From Sulfuritalea sp. (GTDB lineage: Bacteria > Pseudomonadota > Gammaproteobacteria > Burkholderiales > Rhodocyclaceae), in contig JADJFK010000004.1 of NCBI GenBank assembly GCA_016708585.1, forward strand, positions 62,001 to 126,000: a stretch of 64,000 nt of DNA. Reading direction: 5' to 3'. Below, one piece after another: positions 1 through 7,595 of the stretch; the stretch's first letter is position 1, and every line of letters begins with the position of its first letter. Position numbers and translations under genes: made by a program. The notes beneath the pieces were generated by a model, which searched no databases, had not been told where the DNA came from, and was given only the letters and a program-made list of their open reading frames with translations.

Positions 1-633
1 TTCCCCGGCATCGCGGCGGCCATCGTCGACGAGACGGGTAACGACGTCGAGTGGGGCAAGGGTGGCTTCCTGGTGGTCAAGAAGCCATGGCCGGCCATGA
101 TCCGCACCATCTACGGCGATCCCGAGCGCTACAAGAAGTCCTACTTCCCGGTGGATTTCGGCGGCACCCTGTACCTCGCCGGCGACGGCGCGATGCGCGA
201 TGCCAAGACCGGCTACTTCACCATCATGGGCCGCATCGACGACGTGCTGAACGTCTCCGGGCACCGCATGGGCACCATGGAAATCGAGTCGGCGCTGGTG
301 TCCAACCCGCTGGTGGCGGAAGCAGCCGTGGTCGGTCGTCCCGACGACCTGACCGGCGAGGCGATTTGCGCCTTCGTCGTGCTCAAGCAGGCACGTCCCA
401 GCGCGGAAGAGGCGAAGAAGATTGCCGCCGAACTGCGCAACTGGGTCGGCAAGGAAATCGGTCCGATCGCCAAGCCGAAAGACATCCGCTTCGGCGAGAA
501 CCTGCCCAAGACGCGCTCCGGCAAGATCATGCGTCGCCTGTTGCGCAGCCTGGCCAAGAACGAGGACATCACCCAGGACGTGTCCACTCTTGAGAACCCG
601 CAGATTCTGGACCAGCTCAAGCAGAACGCCTGA
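1..633 (+). CDS. acs: Acetyl-CoA synthetase, C-terminal part (5' end outside window)
   Basis: The frame is open from base 1, so this is the last 210 residues of a protein that is normally about 650 residues long. Acetyl-CoA synthetase activates acetate with ATP and CoA through an acetyl-AMP intermediate. The visible part is the end of the adenylating domain and the mobile C-terminal lid. It contains the hinge/lid stretch SGHRMGTMEIESALVSNP and the motif PKTRSGKIMRR, whose second lysine (codon at 523) is the residue that acylates the adenylate and is regulated by acetylation in this family. A strong hairpin terminator follows 22 bases after the stop, so acs is probably transcribed separately from the signalling genes downstream. 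Propionyl-CoA synthetase is a possible alternative, but the lid sequence fits Acs better. Confidence 0.93.
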   Translation, partial: FPGIAAAIVDETGNDVEWGKGGFLVVKKPWPAMIRTIYGDPERYKKSYFPVDFGGTLYLAGDGAMRDAKTGYFTIMGRIDDVLNVSGHRMGTMEIESALVSNPLVAEAAVVGRPDDLTGEAICAFVVLKQARPSAEEAKKIAAELRNWVGKEIGPIAKPKDIRFGENLPKTRSGKIMRRLLRSLAKNEDITQDVSTLENPQILDQLKQNA

Positions 634-655
634 TTTTTGCGTGACTTCAGGAAAG

Positions 656-678
656 GCCCGTCTGCGGACGGGCTTTTT
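656..678 (+). terminator. Rho-independent terminator after acs
   Basis: A perfect 7-bp stem (GCCCGTC at 656-662 pairing with GACGGGC at 667-673) closes a TGCG tetraloop and is followed directly by five T residues. It lies 22 bases after the acs stop codon and points in the acs direction. Confidence 0.85.
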
Positions 679-696
679 CATGTCCGAGCGGGACGC

Positions 697-760
697 GAGG
701 ACGGTATCCCCTTGTGGGGTATTTCCCGGCGCCAGCCGGGACGGTATCCGCTTGTGGGCT
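697..760. repeat. Two imperfect copies of a GGTATCC(C/G)CTTGTGGG unit
   Basis: Two copies of a roughly 20-base unit lie about 40 bases apart: GGACGGTATCCCCTTGTGGG starting at 699 and GGACGGTATCCGCTTGTGGG starting at 739. They sit in the acs to 824 intergenic gap, just after the terminator. The same core, read on the other strand and with one base changed, recurs in the 45-bp tandem array at 45544-45670, so this is a dispersed repeat family. No protein is encoded here. Confidence 0.6.
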
Positions 761-823
761 GAGCCAAGCGCAAAAGGGTCGCGGCGGGGTACCATGCGAT
801 GAAGACATGGGGGAGATGACACT

Positions 824-1024
824 ATGATCCGTACCCGCCTCGTTGCCCAGCGCCTGGCCTTCCTGTTCCTGCTCGGCTGCGTCTTCTTCAATTACCCGCT
901 GCTGTCCATCTTCAACCAGGGCGGCAGCCTGTTCGGCATGCCACCCTTGTATGCCTGGCTGATGGGCTCCTGGCTGGTCCTGATCGCGCTGCTGGCGCTG
1001 GTGATCGAAGGGATGCACGACTGA
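824..1024 (+). CDS. Small two-helix membrane protein upstream of symporter-kinase
   Basis: This is a 66-residue protein with two hydrophobic helices (about residues 10-28 and 41-62) joined by a short loop containing FGMPPLYAW. The Shine-Dalgarno sequence GGGGGAG lies 8 bases before the ATG. Its stop overlaps the start of the symporter-kinase gene (TGATG), so the two are probably co-translated. The size and the 'FG-P-Y-W' loop recall DUF3311/DUF4212-type small subunits that accompany sodium/solute symporters, and I infer a similar accessory role. I cannot assign it firmly to either family, and its function is unknown. Confidence 0.75.
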   Translation: MIRTRLVAQRLAFLFLLGCVFFNYPLLSIFNQGGSLFGMPPLYAWLMGSWLVLIALLALVIEGMHD

Positions 1025-3774
1025 TGCTGCAGGTCTGGGTCATCGTCCTCGCCTCCTTCCTTTACCTGGGGGTGCTGTTCGGCATCGCCTGGTATGCCGA
1101 CCATCGCGCCGACCACGGCCGCTCGCTGATCGCCAACCCGGTGGTGTACGCGCTCTCGCTGGGCGTGTATTGCACGACCTGGACTTTCTACGGCAGCGTC
1201 GGTCGCGCCGCGGCCAACGGCATCGGCTTCCTGCCGATCTACCTCGGGCCGACCCTGCTGTTCGCGCTCGCCGGTTTCATCCTCTACCGCATGATCCGGG
1301 TGGCCAAGGCCAACCGCATTACCTCGATCGCCGACTTCGTCGCTTCGCGCTACGGCAAGAGCCAGTTGCTCGGTGGCCTGGTCACGGTGATCGCGGTGGT
1401 CGGCGTGATTCCCTACATCGCGCTGCAGTTGAAGGCGGTGTCGAACAGCTTCACCATCCTCAGCAGCTACCCCGAGATCGTGATGCCGGCCAGCGCCGGT
1501 GCCGTGCCGCTATTCCAGGACAGCGCGCTCTACGTGGCGATGATCCTCGCCGCCTTTACCATCCTCTTCGGCACCCGCCATCTCGATGCCACCGAGCGCC
1601 ACGAGGGCATGGTGGCGGCGATCGCGGTCGAATCCATTGTCAAGCTGGTGGCTTTCCTCGCCGTCGGCGCCTTCGTCGTCTGGGGCCTGCACGGCGGCGT
1701 CGCCGATGTCTTCGCGCGTGCCGCCGAAGTGCCCGAGGTGGCGCGCCGCCTGACTCGCGCCGACACGTCGGCCGCCTACGGCAGCTGGGGCACGCTGATC
1801 TTCCTCTCGCTGTTCGCGTCGCTGCTGCTGCCGCGCCAGTTCCAGATCGCGGTGGTGGAAAACGTCGACGTCAAGCACCTCAACCGCGCGGTGTGGATGT
1901 TCCCGCTCTACCTGTTCCTGATCAACCTGTTCGTGCTGCCGGTGGCCCTGGCCGGACTGCTGCACTTTCCGGCCGGTACGGTCGACGCCGACACCTTCGT
2001 GCTGACCCTGCCGATGGCCCACCAGCAGGAGGGCCTGGCGTTGTTCGTCTTCATCGGCGGGCTCTCGGCGGCCACCGGCATGGTCATCGTCGAAACCATC
2101 GCGCTGTCCACCATGGTCTGCAACGACCTGGTGATGCCGCTGCTGCTGCGCATGCGCTGGCTGGGCCTGGCCGAGAAGGCCGACCTCTCCGGCCTGTTGC
2201 TGGAGATCCGGCGCTGGGCCATCGCCATCATCCTCGGCCTGGGCTACCTCTACTTCCGCGTCGCCGGCGAGGCTTACGCGCTGGTTTCGATCGGCCTGAT
2301 TTCCTTCGCCGCCGTGGCCCAGTTCGCGCCGGTGGTGATCGGCGGCCTGTTCTGGAAGGGCGGCACGCGCGATGGCGCGCTTGCGGGTCTGGCCATCGGC
2401 TTCGTGCTCTGGGCCTACACGCTGCTGCTGCCGTCGTTCGCCAAGTCGGGCTGGTTGCCCGAGGGCTTCATCGCCCACGGCCTGTTCGGCATCGAACTGC
2501 TGCGGCCGCAGCACCTGTTCGGACTGACCGGGCTCGACGAGATCACGCATTGCCTGGTCTGGAGCCTGCTCGCGAACCTGGGCGCCTATATCGGCGTTTC
2601 GCTGGTGCGCGTACCGAACGCGCGCGAGGCCCGCCAGGCCTCGCTGTTCATCGGCGGCACCGACCTTTCCGGCCACCTGGCCTGGAGCGGCAGCGCCGGC
2701 GTCGCCGACCTGCTGCCGCTGGCCGGCCGTTTTCTGGGTCGCGAACGCGCCGAAGACGCCTTCATGCGCCATGCCCGCAGTCGCGGCCTGAACTCGGTCG
2801 AGGAATTGCCGGGAGATGCGCGCCTGGTGAATTTTGCCGAGAACCTGCTGGCCGGGGCCATCGGCTCTGCTTCGGCGCGTGCCATGGTGTCCTCGGTAGT
2901 CAGCGAGGAACCACTGGGCCTCGACGAGGTGATGAACATCCTCGACGAGGCTTCCCAGGTGCGCGCGTATTCGCGCGAGCTGGAGCAGAAGTCGCTGGAA
3001 CTGACGCGCGCCACGGCGGAGCTGCGCCAGGCCAACGAACGCCTGCGTGAGCTCGACCGCATGAAGGACGACTTCATCTCCACGGTGACCCACGAGTTGC
3101 GCACGCCGCTGACCTCGATCCGCGCCTTCTCCGAAATGCTGCACGAGGATCCGAAGACCGACCTCGAACAGCGCAGCAAGTTCCTCGGCATCATCGTCAG
3201 CGAAACCGTGCGCCTGTCGCGCCTGATCAACCAGATCCTCGACCTCGCCAAGCTCGAATCCGGCCGCGCCGAATGGACGGTGAACGCGGTAGACGTAGAC
3301 GAGGTGATCCACGAGGCTGCGGATTCACTGACCGCATTGTTCGCCGAAAAGCGGGTGACGCTGGACTTGTCGGGCCTGGATAAGGGGCTCACGGTAATGG
3401 CCGACCGCGATCGCCTGATGCAGGTCATGGTGAATCTGCTGTCCAACGCGCTGAAATTCGTCCCTCCTGACAGCGGCATGGTGCGCGTCGGAGCCGACGG
3501 CTCGGCGCAGGAAGTGCGCGTCAGCGTCACCGACAACGGCCCAGGGATCCATGCGGCCGACCATGAGGTAATTTTTGACAAGTTTCGCCAAGGCTCGGGC
3601 GGCACCGACGTGCTCACCGACAAGCCGCAGGGTACGGGCCTTGGCCTGCCGATCAGCCGCCAGATCATCGAATACTTCAACGGCAGGCTCTGGGTCGAAA
3701 GCGTACCCGGCGCCGGTGCGTGTTTCCTGTTCACCTTGCCGCGTCAAGCGGGTGATAATGGCAAAAAATTCTGA
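1024..3774 (+). CDS. Sodium/solute symporter-histidine kinase fusion (CrbS/CbrA-like)
   Basis: This 916-residue membrane sensor has about 13 hydrophobic helices of the SSS transporter fold (residues 1-520). A linker follows that could be the STAC module seen in CbrA, then a coiled coil (about 645-680), then a complete kinase core. The phosphoacceptor is His690 in TVTHELRTPLTS. The N box is VMVNLLSNALKF and the glycine boxes are VTDNGPGI and GTGLGLPIS. In Vibrio and Pseudomonas, CrbS/MxtR proteins of this architecture regulate acs, and acs lies directly upstream here, so acetate or a related carbon source is a plausible signal (inference). The response-regulator gene follows after 12 bases. 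The GTG/ATG overlaps around it suggest a single operon from 824 onward. Confidence 0.9.
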   Translation: MLQVWVIVLASFLYLGVLFGIAWYADHRADHGRSLIANPVVYALSLGVYCTTWTFYGSVGRAAANGIGFLPIYLGPTLLFALAGFILYRMIRVAKANRITSIADFVASRYGKSQLLGGLVTVIAVVGVIPYIALQLKAVSNSFTILSSYPEIVMPASAGAVPLFQDSALYVAMILAAFTILFGTRHLDATERHEGMVAAIAVESIVKLVAFLAVGAFVVWGLHGGVADVFARAAEVPEVARRLTRADTSAAYGSWGTLIFLSLFASLLLPRQFQIAVVENVDVKHLNRAVWMFPLYLFLINLFVLPVALAGLLHFPAGTVDADTFVLTLPMAHQQEGLALFVFIGGLSAATGMVIVETIALSTMVCNDLVMPLLLRMRWLGLAEKADLSGLLLEIRRWAIAIILGLGYLYFRVAGEAYALVSIGLISFAAVAQFAPVVIGGLFWKGGTRDGALAGLAIGFVLWAYTLLLPSFAKSGWLPEGFIAHGLFGIELLRPQHLFGLTGLDEITHCLVWSLLANLGAYIGVSLVRVPNAREARQASLFIGGTDLSGHLAWSGSAGVADLLPLAGRFLGRERAEDAFMRHARSRGLNSVEELPGDARLVNFAENLLAGAIGSASARAMVSSVVSEEPLGLDEVMNILDEASQVRAYSRELEQKSLELTRATAELRQANERLRELDRMKDDFISTVTHELRTPLTSIRAFSEMLHEDPKTDLEQRSKFLGIIVSETVRLSRLINQILDLAKLESGRAEWTVNAVDVDEVIHEAADSLTALFAEKRVTLDLSGLDKGLTVMADRDRLMQVMVNLLSNALKFVPPDSGMVRVGADGSAQEVRVSVTDNGPGIHAADHEVIFDKFRQGSGGTDVLTDKPQGTGLGLPISRQIIEYFNGRLWVESVPGAGACFLFTLPRQAGDNGKKF

Positions 3775-3786
3775 AAGGGGGAGCTA

Positions 3787-4152
3787 GTGGCGCATCGCAT
3801 TCTGATTGTCGATGACGAACCGAACATCGTCATCTCGCTCGAATACCTGCTGAAGAAGGAGGGCTTCGAGGTCAAGGTTGCCACTGACGGCGACAGCGCC
3901 CTGCTCCAGGCCGCGGAGTTCCGCCCGGATCTCGTGCTGCTCGACGTCATGATGCCGAAGAAATCCGGTTTCGAGGTCTGTGAGTCGTTGCGCGCCGATG
4001 CTTCGCTGGCCGACCTGAAGATCATCATGCTGACGGCCAAGGGGCGCGATACCGAGATCACCAAGGGCCTGGCGCTGGGCGCCAATGCCTACATCACCAA
4101 GCCCTTTTCGACCAAGGATCTCGTCGCCCAGATCAAACTGCTGCTGACATGA
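3787..4152 (+). CDS. Receiver-only response regulator
   Basis: This 121-residue protein consists of a CheY-type receiver domain and nothing else. The acidic pair is Asp9/Asp10, the phosphoacceptor is Asp53 (LLLDVMMPKKSG), and the switch residues are Thr83 and Lys105 (ITKPF). The GTG start is preceded by GAAAGGGGGAG. No DNA-binding or enzymatic output domain is present, unlike CrbR, which carries a LuxR-type helix-turn-helix. It must therefore act by protein contact or in a phosphorelay. The downstream exonuclease fusion overlaps its stop codon (ATGA) and is the obvious candidate partner (inference). Confidence 0.92.
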   Translation: MAHRILIVDDEPNIVISLEYLLKKEGFEVKVATDGDSALLQAAEFRPDLVLLDVMMPKKSGFEVCESLRADASLADLKIIMLTAKGRDTEITKGLALGANAYITKPFSTKDLVAQIKLLLT

Positions 4153-6431
4153 ACGCCAAGACGCGTTTCGTGCTCGCCGCGGTTGCGCTCGGTCTGCTGA
4201 TGACCGGCCCTTTCCTGCTCACCGTCGGTATTCTCTGGGCCGACATCGGCGCCGAAGAGCGCGCCGGCTTTCTAGTTGCCATGGATCGCTGGCTGCCGAT
4301 CGGTGGCTTGATCACCATCGTGACCCTGTTCCTCGGTGTGCAGCTTTTGCGCGCCCTCTTCCAGCAGTATGTACACGGCCTGTTGCGCATGGCGGAAACC
4401 CTGCGCTTGATGCTGGGTGCCAACCGCAATTTTCGTGTTGCCATCGAGGGTCCGCCCGAAGTGCGCGAACTTGCGCACGCGGCAAACGACCTGGCGCAGC
4501 AGAGGGACGAACTGCTCGACGACGTCGAGGCCCAGATCCGCCACGCCAAGGCCACGGTGGAAGAGGAAAAGAACCGGCTTGCGGCGCTGATGTCGGAACT
4601 GGCCCAGGGCGTTGTCGTCTGTAACCTTGACGGCCGCATCCTGCTCTACAACAGCCGTGCGCGTCTCCAGTTCAAGGCCCTTGCGCAAGGGCCTACCTCG
4701 ATGAGCGGCGGCGCGCTGATCGGGCTCGGGCGTTCGATCTTCTCCATCCTCGAACGCGGCCAGATCACGCACTCGCTGGAGAACATCCAGCAGCGCTTGC
4801 GCAAGGGCAGCGCCGAGCCGACGGCGAACTTCATCACCACAACGCGTGGCGGGGCGTTGTTGCGCTGTCAGATGGCGCCGGTACTCGGCTCCGCCGAGCG
4901 GGCTGAAAAGGAGGGCATCCCCCCCAGCCCCCCTGCCGGGCAGGGGGGCGACGGTGCAAGTTCGCAGGCTGCGCCTGCTCAGGAATTGATTGCCTCGCCG
5001 CTTGGTGCGGAGTTGCAGGTCACCGGCTATGTCCTGACCATCGAGAACATCACGCGCAATTTCGAGCGTGAGGCCGAGCGTGACCAGGTCTTGCAGACCC
5101 TGACCGCCGGCAACCGCGCGGCGCTGGGCAACATCCGCGCCGCGGTGGAAACCCTGCTGGATTCGCCTGAAATGGAAGCCGACTTCCGCGAACGCTTCAT
5201 GCGCGTGATCTCCGATGAGGCCTCGGCAATGAGCACGCGCCTGGATGCGACCATGAACCGCTTCGCCGATTCGCTGAAAACGCGCTGGCCGCTGGAGGAC
5301 GTACTGGCCATCGACATCCTGGCGGCCGCGGCGCGCCGTATCGAGGACCGGCTCAAGCTGCCGATAAAGCACGAGGAGCAGGAGTCGAACCTCTGGATGC
5401 GGGTCGACAGCTTTTCGCTGATCCAGGCCATCACTTTCCTGGCTGCCCGCCTGCAGGACCACTACGAGATCCGCGAACTGCGGCTGCGCCTGGCAGCCGA
5501 CGGCAAGATGGTCTTCGTGGACCTGATCTGGTCGGGTACCACGGTGTCCTCGGAGACTCTCTACATGTGGGAGCTCGAGCCGATGAACGTCGGCAACGAA
5601 ACCAGTCCGTTGACCCTGCGCGATGTCGTCGATCGTCATGGCGGCGAGATCTGGTACCAGCGCGAAAAGACTGCGCACCGCGCCTTCTTCCGCATCGTGC
5701 TGCCGGCGGCGGCGACGCCCGACGCGCCGGTGGCAGATCAGGCCCAGCACCTGCACAGCGACAGTCGTCCCGAGTATTACGATTTCGACCTCTTTGGCGC
5801 GCGCGATGCCGAGGGCGCAGGCGTCGACATCGAGCGCAAGCTCTCCGAGTTGGCCTACACCGTGTTCGACACCGAGACCACCGGCCTCGAACCTTCCAAC
5901 GGCGACGAGATTATCCAGATGGGCGCGGTGCGCGTGGTGAACAACCGCCTGCTGCGGCAGGAGATCTTCGACCAGTTGGTCGATCCGGGCATCCCGCTGA
6001 AGCCCGCGGGCATTCCCATCCACGGCATCACCGAGGCGATGGTTGCCGGCCAGCCGCGCCTTGACGTGGTGTTGCCGGCCTTCCACGAGTTCTGCCACGA
6101 GACGGTGCTGGTGGCGCACAACGCGGCGTTCGACATGCGCTTCTTCCAGCTCAAGGAGGAAAGTCTCGGTGTCAAGTTCACGCAACCCGTACTCGATACC
6201 CTGCTGCTGTCGGCCGTTATCCATCCGAACCAGGAGTCGCACAAGCTTGAACTCATCGCCGAGCGCCTGGGCATCAATGTCATCGGCCGCCATACGGCGC
6301 TGGGCGACGCCTTCGTCACCGGCGAAGTCTTCCTCAAGATGATTCCGCTGCTCGCGGACATGGGCATCGTCACGTTGCGCCAGGCGCTCGATGCCGCACA
6401 GAAAACCTACTTCGCGCGGATCCAGTACTGA
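4149..6431 (+). CDS. Membrane HAMP-PAS-pseudokinase fused to DnaQ-type 3'-5' exonuclease
   Basis: This is a 760-residue protein. Two N-terminal helices (about 8-30 and 45-72) lead into a HAMP-like helix pair, a PAS-like domain (about 145-305), and a region shaped like a histidine kinase (about 310-520). The H-box position reads GNRAALGNIRAAVE without a histidine, and the N-box position reads DSFSLIQAITFLAARL without the asparagine. The end of the ATPase fold (DRHGGEIWYQ) is still recognisable. The C-terminus (about 565-760) is a DEDDh exonuclease with all catalytic residues: Asp574 and Glu576 in FDTETTG, Asp662 in NAAFD, His715 and Asp720 in HTALGD. It is probably a membrane-tethered nuclease controlled by a dead kinase domain. 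The start overlaps the receiver gene by four bases. Confidence 0.85.
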   Translation: MNAKTRFVLAAVALGLLMTGPFLLTVGILWADIGAEERAGFLVAMDRWLPIGGLITIVTLFLGVQLLRALFQQYVHGLLRMAETLRLMLGANRNFRVAIEGPPEVRELAHAANDLAQQRDELLDDVEAQIRHAKATVEEEKNRLAALMSELAQGVVVCNLDGRILLYNSRARLQFKALAQGPTSMSGGALIGLGRSIFSILERGQITHSLENIQQRLRKGSAEPTANFITTTRGGALLRCQMAPVLGSAERAEKEGIPPSPPAGQGGDGASSQAAPAQELIASPLGAELQVTGYVLTIENITRNFEREAERDQVLQTLTAGNRAALGNIRAAVETLLDSPEMEADFRERFMRVISDEASAMSTRLDATMNRFADSLKTRWPLEDVLAIDILAAAARRIEDRLKLPIKHEEQESNLWMRVDSFSLIQAITFLAARLQDHYEIRELRLRLAADGKMVFVDLIWSGTTVSSETLYMWELEPMNVGNETSPLTLRDVVDRHGGEIWYQREKTAHRAFFRIVLPAAATPDAPVADQAQHLHSDSRPEYYDFDLFGARDAEGAGVDIERKLSELAYTVFDTETTGLEPSNGDEIIQMGAVRVVNNRLLRQEIFDQLVDPGIPLKPAGIPIHGITEAMVAGQPRLDVVLPAFHEFCHETVLVAHNAAFDMRFFQLKEESLGVKFTQPVLDTLLLSAVIHPNQESHKLELIAERLGINVIGRHTALGDAFVTGEVFLKMIPLLADMGIVTLRQALDAAQKTYFARIQY
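4928..4948. repeat. Palindromic GC-rich insertion inside the PAS region of the exonuclease fusion
   Basis: A 9-bp perfect stem (CCCCCCTGC / GCAGGGGGG) with a 3-base loop lies in frame. It encodes part of a Pro/Gly-rich stretch, PPSPPAGQGGDG. Composition changes abruptly against the flanking PAS coding sequence, which suggests a mobile palindromic repeat tolerated in a surface loop (inference). Confidence 0.45.
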
Positions 6432-6444
6432 CCCCGGACAAGCC

Positions 6445-7503
6445 ATGAAGCCGCGCGAGATACTGCCGCAGTCGGCGGCCATTGCCGCCTGTGCCACCCG
6501 CATCGACGGCGCGGCAGGCGTCGCCGAACTCGTCGCCTGTGCCCGCCAGGCGCGAGCGCTGGCCGCCGCGCTTTACCGCGAGCGGGCTGGCGCGGCTTTT
6601 GCCACGACGGCGCTGTCGCGCCTCAACGACGCGGTGACGGAACGGGTACTGGCGCTGCTCGCCGACCGCTTCCGCCTGCCTGCGGCGCGCTGGTGCTGGC
6701 TCGGGCTTGGTTCCGAAGGCCGACTCGAGCAGACGCTGTCCACCGACCAGGACAATGCCCTGGTATTCTCGGCGGCCGATGACGTCGAGGCGCGCGACCT
6801 GCGGGAGCTGTTTTTGCCCTTCACCCGCGCCGCCAACCAGGCACTGGCCGAATGCGGCTTTCCGCTGTGCGACGGCGAGGTCATGGCCGGCAATCCGCGC
6901 TGGTGCTTGTCCGTCGCCGAGTGGCGGGAGCACTTCGGCGCCTGGGTGCGCACCCCGGAACCCGATGCACTCCTCAACGCGGCGATTTTTTTCGACTTCC
7001 GCGCGCTGGCGGGCGATGTTGCACTGGCGCGGGAGATGCGGAGCGCGCTGAGGCAGCTCACGCTGGGCAACGCGATCTTCCTGCGCATGATGACGGTGAA
7101 CGCGCTCGCCGCGCCGCCGCCGCTGGGCCGACTGCGCGACTTCGCCGTGGGACCCGGGACGGGAGCCATCGACTTGAAGAAGTTCGGCTCGCGCATCTTT
7201 GTCGATGGCGCGCGCATTCTGGCGCTGGGGGTCGGCATCGCCGACACCGGCACCAGCGACCGGCTGCTCGGTGTCGCCGGCGAAGGCACCGTCTCCGCTG
7301 CCGATGCCGAGGCATGGGTCCATGCGTTCCACACTATCCAGGACATCCGGCTCGGGACGCAGGCGGCTGCCGACGGCATGCCCGGCAATCTCGTCGATCC
7401 GTCGCGGCTAAACGAGTTCGACCGTCGCGTCCTGCTCGAGGCGCTGCGCCAGGCGCGCACGCTGCAGCAACTCCTGAAATCCCGTTACCAAATCGAGACC
7501 TGA
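6445..7503 (+). CDS. DUF294-type putative nucleotidyltransferase without CBS domains
   Basis: This 352-residue protein has a nucleotidyltransferase core with GLGSEGRLEQTLSTDQDNAL, the GS...R...D-x-D signature seen in GlnD-like and DUF294 proteins, and a helical DUF294 C-terminal substrate-binding domain (about 210-350). The start at 6445 lies 13 bases after the previous stop with only a weak ribosome site, which suggests translational coupling. It is clearly paralogous to the next gene, which adds an N-terminal CBS pair. In other proteobacteria DUF294 proteins sit near acs and an exonuclease gene. Their substrate is not known, and protein modification by UMP or AMP transfer is only a possibility. 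Confidence 0.85.
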   Translation: MKPREILPQSAAIAACATRIDGAAGVAELVACARQARALAAALYRERAGAAFATTALSRLNDAVTERVLALLADRFRLPAARWCWLGLGSEGRLEQTLSTDQDNALVFSAADDVEARDLRELFLPFTRAANQALAECGFPLCDGEVMAGNPRWCLSVAEWREHFGAWVRTPEPDALLNAAIFFDFRALAGDVALAREMRSALRQLTLGNAIFLRMMTVNALAAPPPLGRLRDFAVGPGTGAIDLKKFGSRIFVDGARILALGVGIADTGTSDRLLGVAGEGTVSAADAEAWVHAFHTIQDIRLGTQAAADGMPGNLVDPSRLNEFDRRVLLEALRQARTLQQLLKSRYQIET

Positions 7504-7595
7504 TCCAGGACAGCCCATGGCGATCGCTTTCCGCCGGGACGTCCCCGGCATCCCGCCGCACCATTTCCGTTTCCGCAAACCAGGATGAATCCGCA

